64,000 nucleotides of DNA from Sphingomonas sp. Y57 (GCF_001015195.1 NZ_LDES01000038.1:62001-126000), one strand, 5' to 3'; shown: positions 16,248 through 29,132, numbered from the stretch's first letter. Numbers and translations: made by a program. The notes: generated from the letters alone by a model not told the origin.

Positions 16248-16979
16248 TCACCCGCGGAAAACATCTTTCGCCGCGCGCCGCCGGGCCAGCTCCTCGACGC
16301 TGCCCGCCCGCATGAAGGGATTGGTTTCGCGTTCGAGGCCGACCGTCGTCGGCACCGTCGCCTCGCCCCGCGCCCGGGCCGCGTCGACCTGTTCCATCCG
16401 AACGCGGATCGCGCCGTTGTCGGGTTCGGCGACGAGCGCGTAGCGGCCGTTCGACTGGGTATATTCGTGCGCGCAATAGACTCGGGTGGCATCGGGCAGC
16501 GCGGCCAGCCGGTCCATGTTCGCATACATCTGCGCGGGCGTGCCCTCGAACAGGCGGCCGCAGCCCATCGCAAACAGCGTGTCGCCGACGAATACCGCCT
16601 GCTCACTGGGCAGGTGGATGGCGATATGGCCGGCGGTGTGCGCCGGCACCTCCATCACCATCCCTTCAACCGCGCCGATTCGAACGGAATCGCCTTCACG
16701 CAACGGCACGTCGAGCGACGGGATCTTCCCCGCTTCGGCCGCGGGTGCGCTCACCCGCGCGCCGGTCGCCGCCTTGATCGCGTCGTTGCCGCCGATATGG
16801 TCGCCATGCCAGTGTGTGTTCCAGATCTGGCCGATCGTCCAGCCGCGCCGTTCCGCCTCCGCCAGCACAGGCCCGGCCACCGCCGGATCGATCGCGACGG
16901 TTTCACCCGACTCCGGCTCATGCAGCAGCCAGACATAATTGTCGTCGAGCACGGGGATTCGGACGATCTCGACGCTCAT
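16248..16979 (-). CDS. gloB: Hydroxyacylglutathione hydrolase (glyoxalase II)
   Basis: 243 residues of the metallo-beta-lactamase fold. It hydrolyses S-lactoylglutathione to lactate and glutathione, the second step of methylglyoxal detoxification. THWHGDH is the binuclear metal motif; PAHTAGH, FVGDTLFAMGCGRLFEGT and YCAHEYTQSN provide further ligands. The substrate-binding C-terminal region is present (VGLERETNPFMR). The ATG at 16979 begins 1 bp after the gloA stop, so the two steps are encoded together. Confidence 0.95.
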   Translation of the reverse strand: MSVEIVRIPVLDDNYVWLLHEPESGETVAIDPAVAGPVLAEAERRGWTIGQIWNTHWHGDHIGGNDAIKAATGARVSAPAAEAGKIPSLDVPLREGDSVRIGAVEGMVMEVPAHTAGHIAIHLPSEQAVFVGDTLFAMGCGRLFEGTPAQMYANMDRLAALPDATRVYCAHEYTQSNGRYALVAEPDNGAIRVRMEQVDAARARGEATVPTTVGLERETNPFMRAGSVEELARRRAAKDVFRG

Positions 16980-16980
16980 C

Positions 16981-17397
16981 TCACCAATGGCCCGTGTTCG
17001 GCATCGACGCCCACGGTTCCGCAGGCGGCAGCCGCTCGCCGGCCTGGAGCAGCTCGATCGAGATGTTGTCGGGGGTACGGACGAAGGCCATGTGCCCGTC
17101 ACGCGGCGGCCGGTTGATTGTCACGCCCGCGTCCATCAGCCGCTGGCAGACCGCGTAGATGTCGTCGACGCGATAGGCGAGATGGCCGAAATTGCGGCCC
17201 TCGCCATAGCCCTTCTCGTCCCAGTTGTGGGTAAGCTCGACCTGGGCCTGCTCGTCACCGGGGGCGGCGAGGAAGATCAGGCTGAACCGCCCCGCCTCGT
17301 TATCCATGCGATCGACCTCGCGCAGGCCGAGCAGCTCGAAGAAGCGGATCGTCTCCTGGGGATCGGACACGCGGATCATGGTGTGGAGATATTTCAT
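16981..17397 (-). CDS. gloA: Lactoylglutathione lyase (glyoxalase I)
   Basis: 138 residues of the vicinal-oxygen-chelate fold. It isomerises the methylglyoxal-glutathione hemithioacetal to S-lactoylglutathione. KYLHTMIRV gives the first metal histidine, VELTHNW the glutamate, NFGHLAYRV the second histidine and ISIELLQ the last glutamate, which is the GloA ligand set. DPQETIRFFELLGLREV is typical of the family. It is upstream of and nearly touches gloB in the same operon, which supports true glyoxalase I function over other VOC enzymes. Confidence 0.95.
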   Translation of the reverse strand: MKYLHTMIRVSDPQETIRFFELLGLREVDRMDNEAGRFSLIFLAAPGDEQAQVELTHNWDEKGYGEGRNFGHLAYRVDDIYAVCQRLMDAGVTINRPPRDGHMAFVRTPDNISIELLQAGERLPPAEPWASMPNTGHW

Positions 17398-17513
17398 CCG
17401 TCCTATCTAGGATCCGGCGGCGGCGATGCAAAGAGGCGTGGGGCCTATCGTCCGGTTAGCGGCCTTGAGCGCGATGGCTTCCCCTCGCCCGCAAAATCGC
17501 CAATGAGGGGGCG

Positions 17514-21162
<3,649 letters not shown>

Positions 21163-21173
21163 TCGAAGCGACC

Positions 21174-21254
21174 GTCACCCCGGCGGAGGCCGGGGTCTCG
21201 GGAGGTTGGGAAATCGCCCTTTTCTCCTGAGATTCCGGCATCCGCCGGAATGAC
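21174..21254. repeat. Intergenic palindromic repeat, family A, complete element
   Basis: Left unit GTCACCCCGGCGGAGGCCGG plus GGTCTCGGGAGG; right unit GAGATTCCGGCATCCGCCGG plus AATGAC. It lies between the convergent gyrB and DUF3999 genes and nearly fills the gap. Confidence 0.85.
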
Positions 21255-21256
21255 GA

Positions 21257-22606
21257 TCAGGCGGAGGCCGGCTTCCACAGCCGCCACACCATCACCGCGA
21301 GCACGGCGACGCCGAGCAGCAGCAGCCCCCACAGCACCGCTTTGCGCGGACTGAGCAGGCTGTCGTCGGGTTGGGCGAGGCTCAGCACCGGCGCGGCCGC
21401 GCCGGCGACCGTCGCCCGGGGCAGCGCGTCCTCCGCCCCCGGGCGATAGCCGGGGACCAGCTCGCCGATCGCGAGATAGCGGCTCTCGGCCCCGGCCGCT
21501 CCGGTCGCCAGCGTATAGGGCGGCTTGCCGTCGAACAGCACCGCGAGCCGCGCCGGTTCGAACAGCAGCGTCAGCCGGGGCGCGGCGGTGAAACCCGACG
21601 TGCGGCGGTCGGCCTCGATCCGGTAATCGCTGAACGCCGCCCCCGACAGCTCGACCGGCGCGGAGGATCCGGCCCGCAGGCTGCCTGATCCGATCGGCGT
21701 CCAGGGTTGATCGGGCGCGTTGCGGCCCGACAGCGTGACCGGCACCAGCATCTCGCCCGCCGCCGGCGCGATCGCCACCGCCGCAAGGATGGCGGGGCGG
21801 GGCAGGGTGAAGCGGATATCATGCGCGTCGATCCGGCGTGGCGGGCTGGTTGCGATGGCGGGCCGGTCGTCGACGTCGAGCCGGCGCGCGACGCCGATCA
21901 TCGCGCCGCGCAGCTCGACCGGCGCGAGAAGCCGCTGCGGGCTCGTCCAGGTTACGCGCAGATAGCGGCCTTTCAGCTCGACATCGTCCAGCGGGATTCC
22001 CTCGGGGCCCAGCGCGCCCGCGCGGTCGCCTTCCCGCCGGTAGAGGATCTTGCCGCCGGCCGGAGTCCAGTCGGCGAGGTCGGTGCTCGTCTCGACCGTG
22101 AACCGCACCGGCTGCTGCGGCGGCAATAGCGCGTCGAGGCGCAGGCTGCGCGCCCGCGCCGTGATCGCGCGCGTGTCGAACAGCGCGCCCAGCGTGACGG
22201 GCTTTGACGACCCGGCAGCACCGCGCACCACGGTGACGATCCGGTTCCCATCGCGCTGCTCGACGCGGAGTTCGGCGCCTTCGGTGCCGAGCGCCCCGGC
22301 CGGGCCGACGATCGGGAAGGCATCGAGCCGTAGCTCATCGAGTGCGGCACGGCCCGCCGCCGGACCGGTGATCGCCATGGCGAGCGGCGCGCCCGCGCCG
22401 TCGAAGACGCGGACATCGGCGCGGTTGGGCGAGCGCAAGGCCGCCAGCGCCTCGGCGGGCAAGTCGATCCTCTGCACCCCGCCGCCCGCCGCCGGGGTCA
22501 CCGCCAGCCGGACCGCATAGGCGGAGGGGTCCACGGGGTTCGCCGCCTCCCGTTCCGAACAGCCGGCAAGCAACGCCAGCCCCGCCGCCGTCATCGCCCG
22601 GATCAT
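21257..22606 (-). CDS. DUF3999 family exported membrane-anchored protein
   Basis: 449 residues. The N-terminus is a short lipoprotein-like signal (MIRAMTAAGLALLAGCSE, with cysteine 16 after LLAG). A large beta-rich periplasmic region follows, with LKGRYLRVTWTSPQ, LGALFDTRAITARARSLRLDALLP and SRYLAIGELVPGYRPG. The C-terminus ends in a membrane segment AVLWGLLLLGVAVLAVMVWRL. DUF3999 proteins have no known function but often follow DUF2339 proteins, as here. The ATG overlaps the DUF2339 stop (ATGA), so the pair is translationally coupled. Confidence 0.85.
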   Translation of the reverse strand: MIRAMTAAGLALLAGCSEREAANPVDPSAYAVRLAVTPAAGGGVQRIDLPAEALAALRSPNRADVRVFDGAGAPLAMAITGPAAGRAALDELRLDAFPIVGPAGALGTEGAELRVEQRDGNRIVTVVRGAAGSSKPVTLGALFDTRAITARARSLRLDALLPPQQPVRFTVETSTDLADWTPAGGKILYRREGDRAGALGPEGIPLDDVELKGRYLRVTWTSPQRLLAPVELRGAMIGVARRLDVDDRPAIATSPPRRIDAHDIRFTLPRPAILAAVAIAPAAGEMLVPVTLSGRNAPDQPWTPIGSGSLRAGSSAPVELSGAAFSDYRIEADRRTSGFTAAPRLTLLFEPARLAVLFDGKPPYTLATGAAGAESRYLAIGELVPGYRPGAEDALPRATVAGAAAPVLSLAQPDDSLLSPRKAVLWGLLLLGVAVLAVMVWRLWKPASA

Positions 22607-25410
22607 GCCGCGACCTCCTTCGTCTCCGCATCCTTCGGCGCCTCGCCGCGCGGCGGCAGCGGCGCGAAATAGCCGACCACCAGCATCAACGCCCCGACGA
22701 CGATGAAAGTCACGATCCGCGCACCACTGCTGGCATTCGACAGGTCGACGAAGAACAGCTTCAGGATCACGACGACGAGCAGCGCCGCTCCTGCGATCCA
22801 CGCGCCGCGATGCGCCCGGCGGTGCGCGAACAGCATCAGCCCCAGCGAGAGCAGCGTCCACAATATGGTGAGGCCGGCCTCCACCACCGCCGATCCGAGC
22901 AGCGCGTCGGCATCCCAGGCGACGCCGAGATAATGATGGGCAAAGCGCAGCCACAACATGTTGACGTCGACGAAGCCGAGCCCCGCCAGCGCGATCCAGG
23001 CACCGCGTCCGCCCGCCCAACCGAAACCGGCATAGGGCGGGACGACTGCGATCAGGCTGCGCCGCCACAGCACCAGCACCGCCAGCGCGAGCGCCAGGGT
23101 CAGCTCGACCGGGTTGAGCAACGGCACATAGGGCAACGGCGCGGCATCGCCCTCGGCGAGCAGTGCGGCGGCGAGCGAACCGCCATAGACGAGCGCCGCG
23201 ACCGGTAGCGCCGCCTGGGCATGATAGCCGGCGAGGTGGCGGTCGAGCGGCCAGCGCCGCTCCCCGGCCGCCCGCCGGGCCGCACCGCCCGCCCAGCTGA
23301 CGAGCATGGCGAGCACCGCCACCGCCGCGACGAGGAACACGACCCCGGCCCAACTGCTGTCCCACAGCGCGGCACGGTCAATCCCCAGCCACAGCGCGTC
23401 GGCGAGCAGCGCCACCCCCAGCCACACCCCACCGACATGACCGAGCCGCTGGAGCAGGCGCTGGCCGGCCCCCTCCGCGTCATGGTCGTTGGCGTGGAGC
23501 AGGTGGAAGTGCAGGCCGACCGCGACAATCCAGGCGATCCAACCGGGATGGTAGAGGATATGGTGGTTGAGCGCCGCCTGCCCGATCCATGCCCCGACGA
23601 GCGCCACCAGCGTGACCCGGCCTGGCCAGGTCGCGACCTCCCAGCGCAGTCGCCGCCCGAGGAAGGTCGCGATCCAGGCGCTGGCGACGAGCGCGACCAT
23701 CGTCAGCAGCTGCTGCGCCGCCGCCGTGAGCACCGGCACCGCGCCGCCGCCCGTCACCGGCGACGGCACGGTGCGGCAGATCTCGGCGATCAGCGCCAGC
23801 GACCAGAGCAGGAAGCCGGCCAGGAAGACGGGCTTGCCGAACAGCGCCTCCACCCCCGCATAGGCGCGGGCGGGGCGCGATCCGCTGTGCGGCAGCGGCG
23901 CCGCGCGCAGCCACCAGGCGGTGAGCAGCACCGGCAGCGCCACCAGCAGCCCGGTCAGGAAAAGCGGATTGACGATCGGCATTGCCTGCGGCCCACTGTC
24001 CAGCATGGCGAGGAACAGCAGCGCTGCGACAGCCTGAAGCAGCAGGCCGAAGGCACGCGGCATCCAGCGCGCCTGCCGCATGCCCACCCAGAAGGCGCCC
24101 GCCCCTTCGAGCGCCCAGGCCGATCCGGTCCAGCGCGCACCGAGCGCGAGGGGAATGGCGAGGGTGACGAAGCCGATACCGATCGCCAGCATCGTTTCGG
24201 CGAGCAGCCGGTAGCCCTCGCCGCCGCGCCGCCGCACCGCGACCGCAAGAATGAGGTAGAGCGCCGCGAAGCAGAGCGCCGCGAAGGCCGCGCCATAGTC
24301 GAAGGCGGAGACCAGCCCGGTCTCCAGCCCGAAGCCGGCGAGGGCGGTGCCGAACAGCAGGCTGCTGTCGACGAAGCGCCAGGCCCGGCTCTCGCTGTTG
24401 CGCGCATAGAGGATCGCGATGGCGAGGTAGATCAGCACCGAGACGATCAGGAAGGGCTGCGCGACCGCATAATCCTGCGGCCGGTAGCTGAACGCGCCCC
24501 ACAGCATGGCGACGCCGAAGGTCGCGGCGAAGCCGATCAGGTTGATGCTGCGCCACGCCTTCTTCCAGGCGAGCGCGAGCACGCCAAGGTTGAGCAGCAG
24601 GTGATAGCCGAACATCACCGCGACCGGCCCGCCGTCGCCGCCGAGCAGCAACGGCACCGCATAGCCACCCGCGAAGGCCGAGGCGGCGAGGCCCTGCGCA
24701 TCCTGAAGAAGCGCCAGCGCGACGGCAGCGGTGCAAACCAGCACCATCAGCACGAAGGCGGCGGGCAGCGGCAGGATCGGATAAAGCGCCGCCGCGGCGA
24801 AGATCGTCAAATAGAGGATGGCGACGCCGCCGCCCTGCAACGCCAGCGCGAAGCCGAGCCGCGCGGCGCGACGGTTGAAACCGACCGCGAGCAGCGCGAT
24901 CCCCGCAGCCGCGACCAGAGCCAGCCGCGCCTCGATCGGCAGAAGCCCGGCCCCTGCCGCCCAGCGCGCGAGGAAGGCGAGACCGATGAACAACACGACG
25001 AGCCCGGCGCGGACGATGGTGTTGCCGCCCAGCAGCCAGTCGCGCGCCGCCGCGAAGCCGCGCTCGACGATGCCGGGCTCGGCCGGCTCGGCGGGGGCGG
25101 CAGGAGCAGCGGGCCGCTCGGGCAGCCGGACGACCGTCGGCGGTTGCGGCCGTTCGGGCTCGACCGTCGGGCGCGGCGGCGCCGCTTCCTCGACGATCCG
25201 GACCCGGCCGCGTTCGGCTGGTTCGGCGGGAGCGGGCGCTGCCTCGACGCCGCGATCGGCGAGCATCGCCCGCAGCTCGGCGCGTACCGCCAGGCGCAGG
25301 CCCCAGCCGGCCCCGGCCCCGACGATCGCGCCGAGGATCATGCCATATTGCTCGAAATCGGCGGCGAACAGGCCGAACAGCCCCCCGACGATCAACCCCC
25401 ACAGGATCAT
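22603..25410 (-). CDS. DUF2339 family polytopic membrane protein
   Basis: 935 residues with more than twenty hydrophobic segments. It begins with a membrane hairpin (MILWGLIVGGLFGLFAADFE), then a soluble charged and Pro/Ala/Glu-rich linker (about residues 50-115, APAPAEPAERGRV and RPAAPAAPAEPAEP), then dense transmembrane helices from about residue 125 (NTIVRAGLVVLFIGLAFLARW). The cytosolic tail is short. The family is widespread and uncharacterised; a transport or envelope role is only a guess. I chose the ATG at 25410, preceded by AGGGA. It is coupled to the DUF3999 gene downstream. Confidence 0.87.
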   Translation of the reverse strand: MILWGLIVGGLFGLFAADFEQYGMILGAIVGAGAGWGLRLAVRAELRAMLADRGVEAAPAPAEPAERGRVRIVEEAAPPRPTVEPERPQPPTVVRLPERPAAPAAPAEPAEPGIVERGFAAARDWLLGGNTIVRAGLVVLFIGLAFLARWAAGAGLLPIEARLALVAAAGIALLAVGFNRRAARLGFALALQGGGVAILYLTIFAAAALYPILPLPAAFVLMVLVCTAAVALALLQDAQGLAASAFAGGYAVPLLLGGDGGPVAVMFGYHLLLNLGVLALAWKKAWRSINLIGFAATFGVAMLWGAFSYRPQDYAVAQPFLIVSVLIYLAIAILYARNSESRAWRFVDSSLLFGTALAGFGLETGLVSAFDYGAAFAALCFAALYLILAVAVRRRGGEGYRLLAETMLAIGIGFVTLAIPLALGARWTGSAWALEGAGAFWVGMRQARWMPRAFGLLLQAVAALLFLAMLDSGPQAMPIVNPLFLTGLLVALPVLLTAWWLRAAPLPHSGSRPARAYAGVEALFGKPVFLAGFLLWSLALIAEICRTVPSPVTGGGAVPVLTAAAQQLLTMVALVASAWIATFLGRRLRWEVATWPGRVTLVALVGAWIGQAALNHHILYHPGWIAWIVAVGLHFHLLHANDHDAEGAGQRLLQRLGHVGGVWLGVALLADALWLGIDRAALWDSSWAGVVFLVAAVAVLAMLVSWAGGAARRAAGERRWPLDRHLAGYHAQAALPVAALVYGGSLAAALLAEGDAAPLPYVPLLNPVELTLALALAVLVLWRRSLIAVVPPYAGFGWAGGRGAWIALAGLGFVDVNMLWLRFAHHYLGVAWDADALLGSAVVEAGLTILWTLLSLGLMLFAHRRAHRGAWIAGAALLVVVILKLFFVDLSNASSGARIVTFIVVGALMLVVGYFAPLPPRGEAPKDAETKEVAA

Positions 25411-25540
25411 CCCTGTCTCCCTGTCGTCGCCCCCTCTCAAGGTCTAGAACGGACGGTTGTTCGCCGAAACAATTATTTGGCCCCTCCCGCCGATACCGAA
25501 ACGGGTTCGGCGTGTGGGAAAAGAAAGCTATGGGCACGTC

Positions 25541-26032
25541 ATGACCCAGCCCATCCGCATCCTCGTCGACGCCGACGCCTGCCCGGTTAAGGAGGAAATC
25601 TACAAGGTCGCCTGGCGACACGAGCTGCCGGTCACGCTGGTCAGCAACCAGCATCTCCGCATTCCCCAGCATCCATTGGTCGACAAGGTGGTGGTGGGCA
25701 GCGGCTTCGACGCCGCCGACGACTGGATCGCCGAGGCGAGCCGCCCCGGCGTGGTGGTGGTCACCGCCGACATATTGCTCGCCGACCGTTGCCTGAAAGC
25801 CGGCGCCGCCGCGATCTCGCCCGCCGGCAAGCCCTTCACTGTCCAGTCGATCGGATCGGCGGTCGCCACCCGCGCGATCATGGCCGACCTGCGTGCTGGG
25901 ATGACGGGCGAGGGGATCGGGGGCCCGCCACCCTTCTCCAAAGCCGACCGCTCGCGCTTCCTGTCGGCGCTGGACGATATGCTGGTGCGGCTGAAGCGAC
26001 TATTTCCTACCGCTTCTCCACCAGCGCCTTGA
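25541..26032 (+). CDS. YaiI/YqxD family protein (DUF188)
   Basis: 163 residues. IRILVDADACPVKEEIYKVA is the N-terminal signature with paired aspartates of a PIN-like or NYN-like fold, followed by LVSNQHLRIP, VVVGSGFDAADDWI, VVVTADILLADRCLKAGA and FSKADRSRFLSALD. The family is annotated only as UPF0178; nuclease-like activity is suspected but unproven. The ATG at 25541 is chosen because the protein family starts at this point. Its last 26 bp overlap the 3' end of the convergent SRPBCC gene. Confidence 0.9.
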   Translation: MTQPIRILVDADACPVKEEIYKVAWRHELPVTLVSNQHLRIPQHPLVDKVVVGSGFDAADDWIAEASRPGVVVVTADILLADRCLKAGAAAISPAGKPFTVQSIGSAVATRAIMADLRAGMTGEGIGGPPPFSKADRSRFLSALDDMLVRLKRLFPTASPPAP

Positions 26033-26537
26033 GCCGGGCCGCCTGGCCGCCCATCACCCCGTCGACCACCGGCGCCAGCGCCGCGCCGCCGCCGGGAATG
26101 TGGCGGCCGACCGCATAGGTCTGGCGGAACTCGGTGCCGCCCGCCACCGGCTTCAGCTCCCAGCTCAGCGTCCCCGCCACGCCCATCGCCTGGAACGGGC
26201 CAAGCGCGCCGTCGAGCCGGATCATATGATTGGGATCGATCGCGACCACATGCATATGCGCCGATTCGCCGCCGGTCTTCGGCAGCTTCTCGCAGAAGCA
26301 GCCGCCGACCGCCGGTTCGAGCCGCATGTTCGCGGCGTCGCCCGACCAGTTATGCGCCGGATCCCACCAGCGGCCGGGGGCGAGCAGCGCCGCGTAGACC
26401 GCCTCGGGTGGAGCAGCGATCGTCAATACGCTACGCACGGCGAAGCCCGAGGCGTCGGCCGACACGACCTCCGCTCCGGTCGGGGCGGCCGCGGCGATCA
26501 GGATCGCGGCCCCCGCGACCCTGACCCGCCCGGTCAC
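26007..26537 (-). CDS. SRPBCC-domain exported protein (polyketide cyclase/AHSA1-like)
   Basis: 176 residues with a signal peptide (VAGAAILIAAAAPTGAEVVSA) followed by an SRPBCC or Bet v1-like ligand-binding fold: VRSVLTIAAPPEAVYAALL, PGRWWDPAHNWSGDAANMRLEP, GGCFCEKLP and GTLSWELKPVAGGTEFRQTYAV. Such domains form a hydrophobic pocket; the ligand is unknown. The ATG overlaps the stop of the DUF1993 gene (ATGA), so the two are coupled. The C-terminus overlaps the YaiI gene in a convergent arrangement. Confidence 0.83.
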   Translation of the reverse strand: MTGRVRVAGAAILIAAAAPTGAEVVSADASGFAVRSVLTIAAPPEAVYAALLAPGRWWDPAHNWSGDAANMRLEPAVGGCFCEKLPKTGGESAHMHVVAIDPNHMIRLDGALGPFQAMGVAGTLSWELKPVAGGTEFRQTYAVGRHIPGGGAALAPVVDGVMGGQAARLKALVEKR

Positions 26538-27067
26538 GCCGCCACGCGCGGGCGGATATCGATCTCGCCCAGGAAATCGCGCTTGCCGAGGGGAACGCCG
26601 CGGTTGCGCAAGATCGCATAGACGGTCGTCACGTGGAACAGCAGGTTGGGGAGGGCGAAGTCCCGGACATAGCTGGCGCCCGTGAAATGAAGGGCGATGT
26701 CGCCGATCTCGAGTACGATCGGCGCCTCCTCGCGCCCGGCGATCGCGGCGGCGGGGACGCTGTCGAGATAGGCGATCGTCCGCGCGATCCGGTCGCGCAG
26801 TTCGGCGACGCTCTTCTCCTCGTCGGGAAAGCTCGGAGGGGTCTGGCCCGCCAGCCGCGCCGCCGCGCCCTTGGCCCCGTCACTGGCGACCTGGACCTGG
26901 CGAAGCAGCGGATACATGTCGTCAGCCAGCCGGTAGTCGAGCCATTCAGCCTCGGCCACGCCGGCCGCGGCGAAATGCTCCGCCCCCTTGTCGAGCAGCG
27001 TCGAGAGATTGGCGAGGCTTCTGCGGATCACCGGGATCGAGGCCTCGTAAAGCGTGGTGGTGGTCAT
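26534..27067 (-). CDS. DUF1993 family protein
   Basis: 177 residues of the DUF1993 family, a DinB/YfiT-like helical-bundle fold. MTTTTLYEASIPVIRRSLANLSTLLDKGAEH is the usual start, and RLADDMYPLLRQVQVASDGAKGAAARLAG with the C-terminal FALPNLLFHVTTVYAILRNRGVPLGKRDFLG are signature segments. Histidines in AEHFA, LHF and FHVTT could bind metal as in DinB proteins. No activity is established. GGGGAT lies ahead of the chosen ATG; an upstream ATG at 27094 is possible. Coupled to the SRPBCC gene. Confidence 0.88.
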   Translation of the reverse strand: MTTTTLYEASIPVIRRSLANLSTLLDKGAEHFAAAGVAEAEWLDYRLADDMYPLLRQVQVASDGAKGAAARLAGQTPPSFPDEEKSVAELRDRIARTIAYLDSVPAAAIAGREEAPIVLEIGDIALHFTGASYVRDFALPNLLFHVTTVYAILRNRGVPLGKRDFLGEIDIRPRVAA

Positions 27068-27137
27068 GGCATCCCCTTGGACATGGTTCGCCATCGCTAT
27101 AGCCCCCGATCGTAGCGGACAGAAGCGGCGGCCGCCC

Positions 27138-27178
27138 GAAAGCAAACCGCCCGTTCCCCGCGAACGGGAAACGGGCGG
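27138..27178 (-). terminator. Intrinsic terminator downstream of the 107-residue gene
   Basis: On the minus strand a 9-bp stem CCGCCCGTT/AACGGGCGG (27178-27170 and 27155-27147) is followed by TTTGCTTT. It lies 49 bp past the stop of the leftward gene ending at 27227 and ahead of the DUF1993 gene. Confidence 0.65.
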
Positions 27179-27226
27179 CGCGGATGCTGCGAGAGGGGGG
27201 CATTGCCCGCAGCAACAGCGTTCCGG

Positions 27227-27550
27227 TCAGCGGGCGAGCATCGCCACCGCCGAAATCTGGCCGGGATGGAAGCCGAGCTCGATCAGCCGGGGGCCCAGAT
27301 CGGACACGTCGGCGCGATCGCGCACCTGGCCGACGAAGCGCCGCAGCGTCTCGAGCCGAGGGTCGGCCAGCGGAAGCTTGGGCCGCAGCCCGGCCGCGGA
27401 GCCGGCCATCCGGGCAAGCCAGCCCCGCCGACCGGCGCCGCCGTCCTCGCCCGCCTCGCGAATCGCCAGGCTGACGACCTTCCATTCGAGCGGCGAGAGC
27501 GGCGGAAAATCCGCTTCGGTCCCGGTCCTGTTCGCAATGGCAGTCGTCAT
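27227..27550 (-). CDS. Conserved small protein of unknown function
   Basis: 107 residues, no signal peptide or membrane segment. The N-terminal half has PPLSPLEWKVVSLAIREAGED, then a Gly/Arg-rich linker (GGAGRRGWLARM), and the C-terminal half DPRLETLRRFVGQVRDRADVSDLGPRLIELGF resembles a helical domain. I do not recognise a family. It lies 31 bp downstream of wrbA on the same strand, so it may be the last gene of the pirin-wrbA transcript, and a terminator follows. Coding is supported by codon use and the tight spacing. Confidence 0.65.
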   Translation of the reverse strand: MTTAIANRTGTEADFPPLSPLEWKVVSLAIREAGEDGGAGRRGWLARMAGSAAGLRPKLPLADPRLETLRRFVGQVRDRADVSDLGPRLIELGFHPGQISAVAMLAR

Positions 27551-27581
27551 CTCTTCCTCCTCATGAACCCCTGTCTACGAC

Positions 27582-28181
27582 TCAGCCGACCAGCTTGGCT
27601 GTGATCTCGGCCACATGTCGGCCCTGGAATCGTGCGCCATCCAGGTCGGCCGCGCTCGGCTGGCGCGAACCGTCGCCATCGGCGATGGTGGTGGCGCCAT
27701 AGGGGGCGCCGCCCTTGACCTCGTCGACGCCCATCTGGCCCTGATAGGCATAAGGCAGGCCGACGATCGTCATGCCGAAGTGCAACAGGTTGGTGATGAT
27801 CGAGAAGAGCGTCGTTTCCTGGCCACCGTGCTGGGTCGCGGTCGAGGTGAAGGCTGCGCCGACCTTGCCATTGAGGGCGCCACGCGCCCACAGGCCACCG
27901 GCGCCGTCGAGAAACGCCGCCATCTGGCTCGACATCCGGCCGAAGCGGGTGCCGGTACCGACGATGATCGCATCGTAATTCTCAAGCTCGGCGACCGTCG
28001 CGACCGGAGCCTTCTGGTCGAGCTTGAAATGATTCTTCTCGGCGATCTCGAGCGGTACCGTCTCGGGTACGCGCTTGATATCGACCTGCGCGCCTGCCGA
28101 ACGGGCGCCTTCGGCGACGGCTTCCGCCATCGTCTCGATATGGCCGTAGGTGGAATAATAAAGGACAAGGATCTTAGGCAT
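27582..28181 (-). CDS. wrbA: NAD(P)H:quinone oxidoreductase, WrbA type
   Basis: 199 residues, flavodoxin-like fold. It reduces quinones by two electrons with NAD(P)H, avoiding semiquinone radicals. [23 protein letters not shown] is the FMN phosphate-binding loop; [39 protein letters not shown] and LPYAYQG are WrbA motifs. Length is exact for the family. The ATG at 28181 fits family starts. A repeat element sits between it and the upstream pirin gene, and both may be under the divergent LysR regulator. Confidence 0.95.
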   Translation of the reverse strand: MPKILVLYYSTYGHIETMAEAVAEGARSAGAQVDIKRVPETVPLEIAEKNHFKLDQKAPVATVAELENYDAIIVGTGTRFGRMSSQMAAFLDGAGGLWARGALNGKVGAAFTSTATQHGGQETTLFSIITNLLHFGMTIVGLPYAYQGQMGVDEVKGGAPYGATTIADGDGSRQPSAADLDGARFQGRHVAEITAKLVG

Positions 28182-28220
28182 TTCGGTGACTCCGATAGGA
28201 AGGAATGGATTTCTTTTTCC

Positions 28221-28299
28221 GTCGTGCCGGCGGAGGCCGGGGCCTCGGGAGCAGCGCAGCGCGTGAGCCTCCCGAGACACCGGCCTCCGCCGGGGTGAC
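28221..28299. repeat. Intergenic palindromic repeat, family A, complete element
   Basis: Left unit GTCGTGCCGGCGGAGGCCGG plus GGCCTCGGGA; right unit GAGACACCGGCCTCCGCCGG plus GGTGAC. It lies between pirin and wrbA on the same strand, so inside the presumed transcript, where it could form a strong RNA stem. Confidence 0.85.
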
Positions 28300-28309
28300 G
28301 GCCAAAGAG

Positions 28310-29008
28310 TTACGCCACGTCGACCAGGACGATCTCCGCATCGTCGATCGCCTTGACCTCGATCGTGTCGAGATCGGCGATCGCAACACCGTCACGGGGG
28401 TTGGCGGGCACGCCGTTGACCTCGATGCGACCCTCGGTCGCGACCAGATAAGCCTTGCGGTCGCGGCCGATCCCATGGGTCGCGGTCTCGCCCGCCTTGA
28501 GGGTCGCGCCAATGACCCGGGCGTTCGCCCTGATCGGCAGCGCGTCGGCATCGCCGGCTATACCGCTGGCCAGGGTGACGAACTGGCCGGCACGGTCGCC
28601 CTTGGGGAAGGGGCGGGCCCCCCAGCCGGGCTTCTCGCCCTGCCGGTCGGGAATGATCCAGATCTGGAACAGCGTGGTGTCGACATCCTCCTCGTTCCGT
28701 TCGGAATGGACGATCCCGGTTCCCGCCGACATCACCTGGACGTCGCCAGCCTCGGTCCGACCGGCATTGCCCAGGCTGTCGCGATGGGTGATCGCGCCGC
28801 TGCGGACATAGGTGATGATCTCCATGTCGTTGTGCGGGTGCGGGGCGAAGCCGGTGTGGGGGGCGATGCTATCGTCGTTCCACACGCGCAGCGCACCCCA
28901 GTGGACCCGCTGCGGATCGCGATAATCGGCAAAGGAGAAATGATGCTTGGCGTTGAGCCAGCCATGGTTGGCACCGCCGAGCGAGGAAAAAGGGCGGACT
29001 TCGATCAT
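28310..29008 (-). CDS. Pirin family protein (quercetinase-like cupin)
   Basis: 232 residues with two cupin domains. Metal ligands H57, H59, H101 and E103 are all present ([15 protein letters not shown] and [12 protein letters not shown]). Members range from metal-dependent quercetin 2,3-dioxygenases to redox-sensing regulators, so substrate cannot be fixed. The C-terminal cupin is shorter and lacks ligands, as usual. It diverges from a LysR regulator and precedes wrbA, which points to quinone or aromatic electrophile stress as the context; that is inference. Confidence 0.93.
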   Translation of the reverse strand: MIEVRPFSSLGGANHGWLNAKHHFSFADYRDPQRVHWGALRVWNDDSIAPHTGFAPHPHNDMEIITYVRSGAITHRDSLGNAGRTEAGDVQVMSAGTGIVHSERNEEDVDTTLFQIWIIPDRQGEKPGWGARPFPKGDRAGQFVTLASGIAGDADALPIRANARVIGATLKAGETATHGIGRDRKAYLVATEGRIEVNGVPANPRDGVAIADLDTIEVKAIDDAEIVLVDVA

Positions 29009-29088
29009 CGTGCTTACTCCTCCGGCCGCCGACGGGCGGCCTCTTCACCGACCAATCTAGGCTTGTGGACGTGCAAATAAATGGAGAT

Positions 29089-29102
29089 GATAGAAACCTA
29101 TC
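29089..29102. promoter_or_regulatory. Candidate LysR-type operator in the divergent region
   Basis: GATAG-AAAC-CTATC is a palindrome with a 4-bp centre, 31 bp before the lysR start and 80 bp before the pirin start. It fits the interrupted-dyad form of LysR binding sites. A second small dyad ATCG-TTT-CGAT overlaps it downstream. No experimental support; positional inference only. Confidence 0.4.
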
Positions 29103-29132
29103 GTTTCGATTTCTGGCCTACAGGGGCTTCTT

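Noticed and set aside
23221-25590. 789-codon plus-strand frame opposite DUF2339
   Set aside because: Rich in Arg, Gln, Glu and Asp repeats as expected from the reverse of a Leu/Ala-rich membrane protein; no ribosome-binding site.
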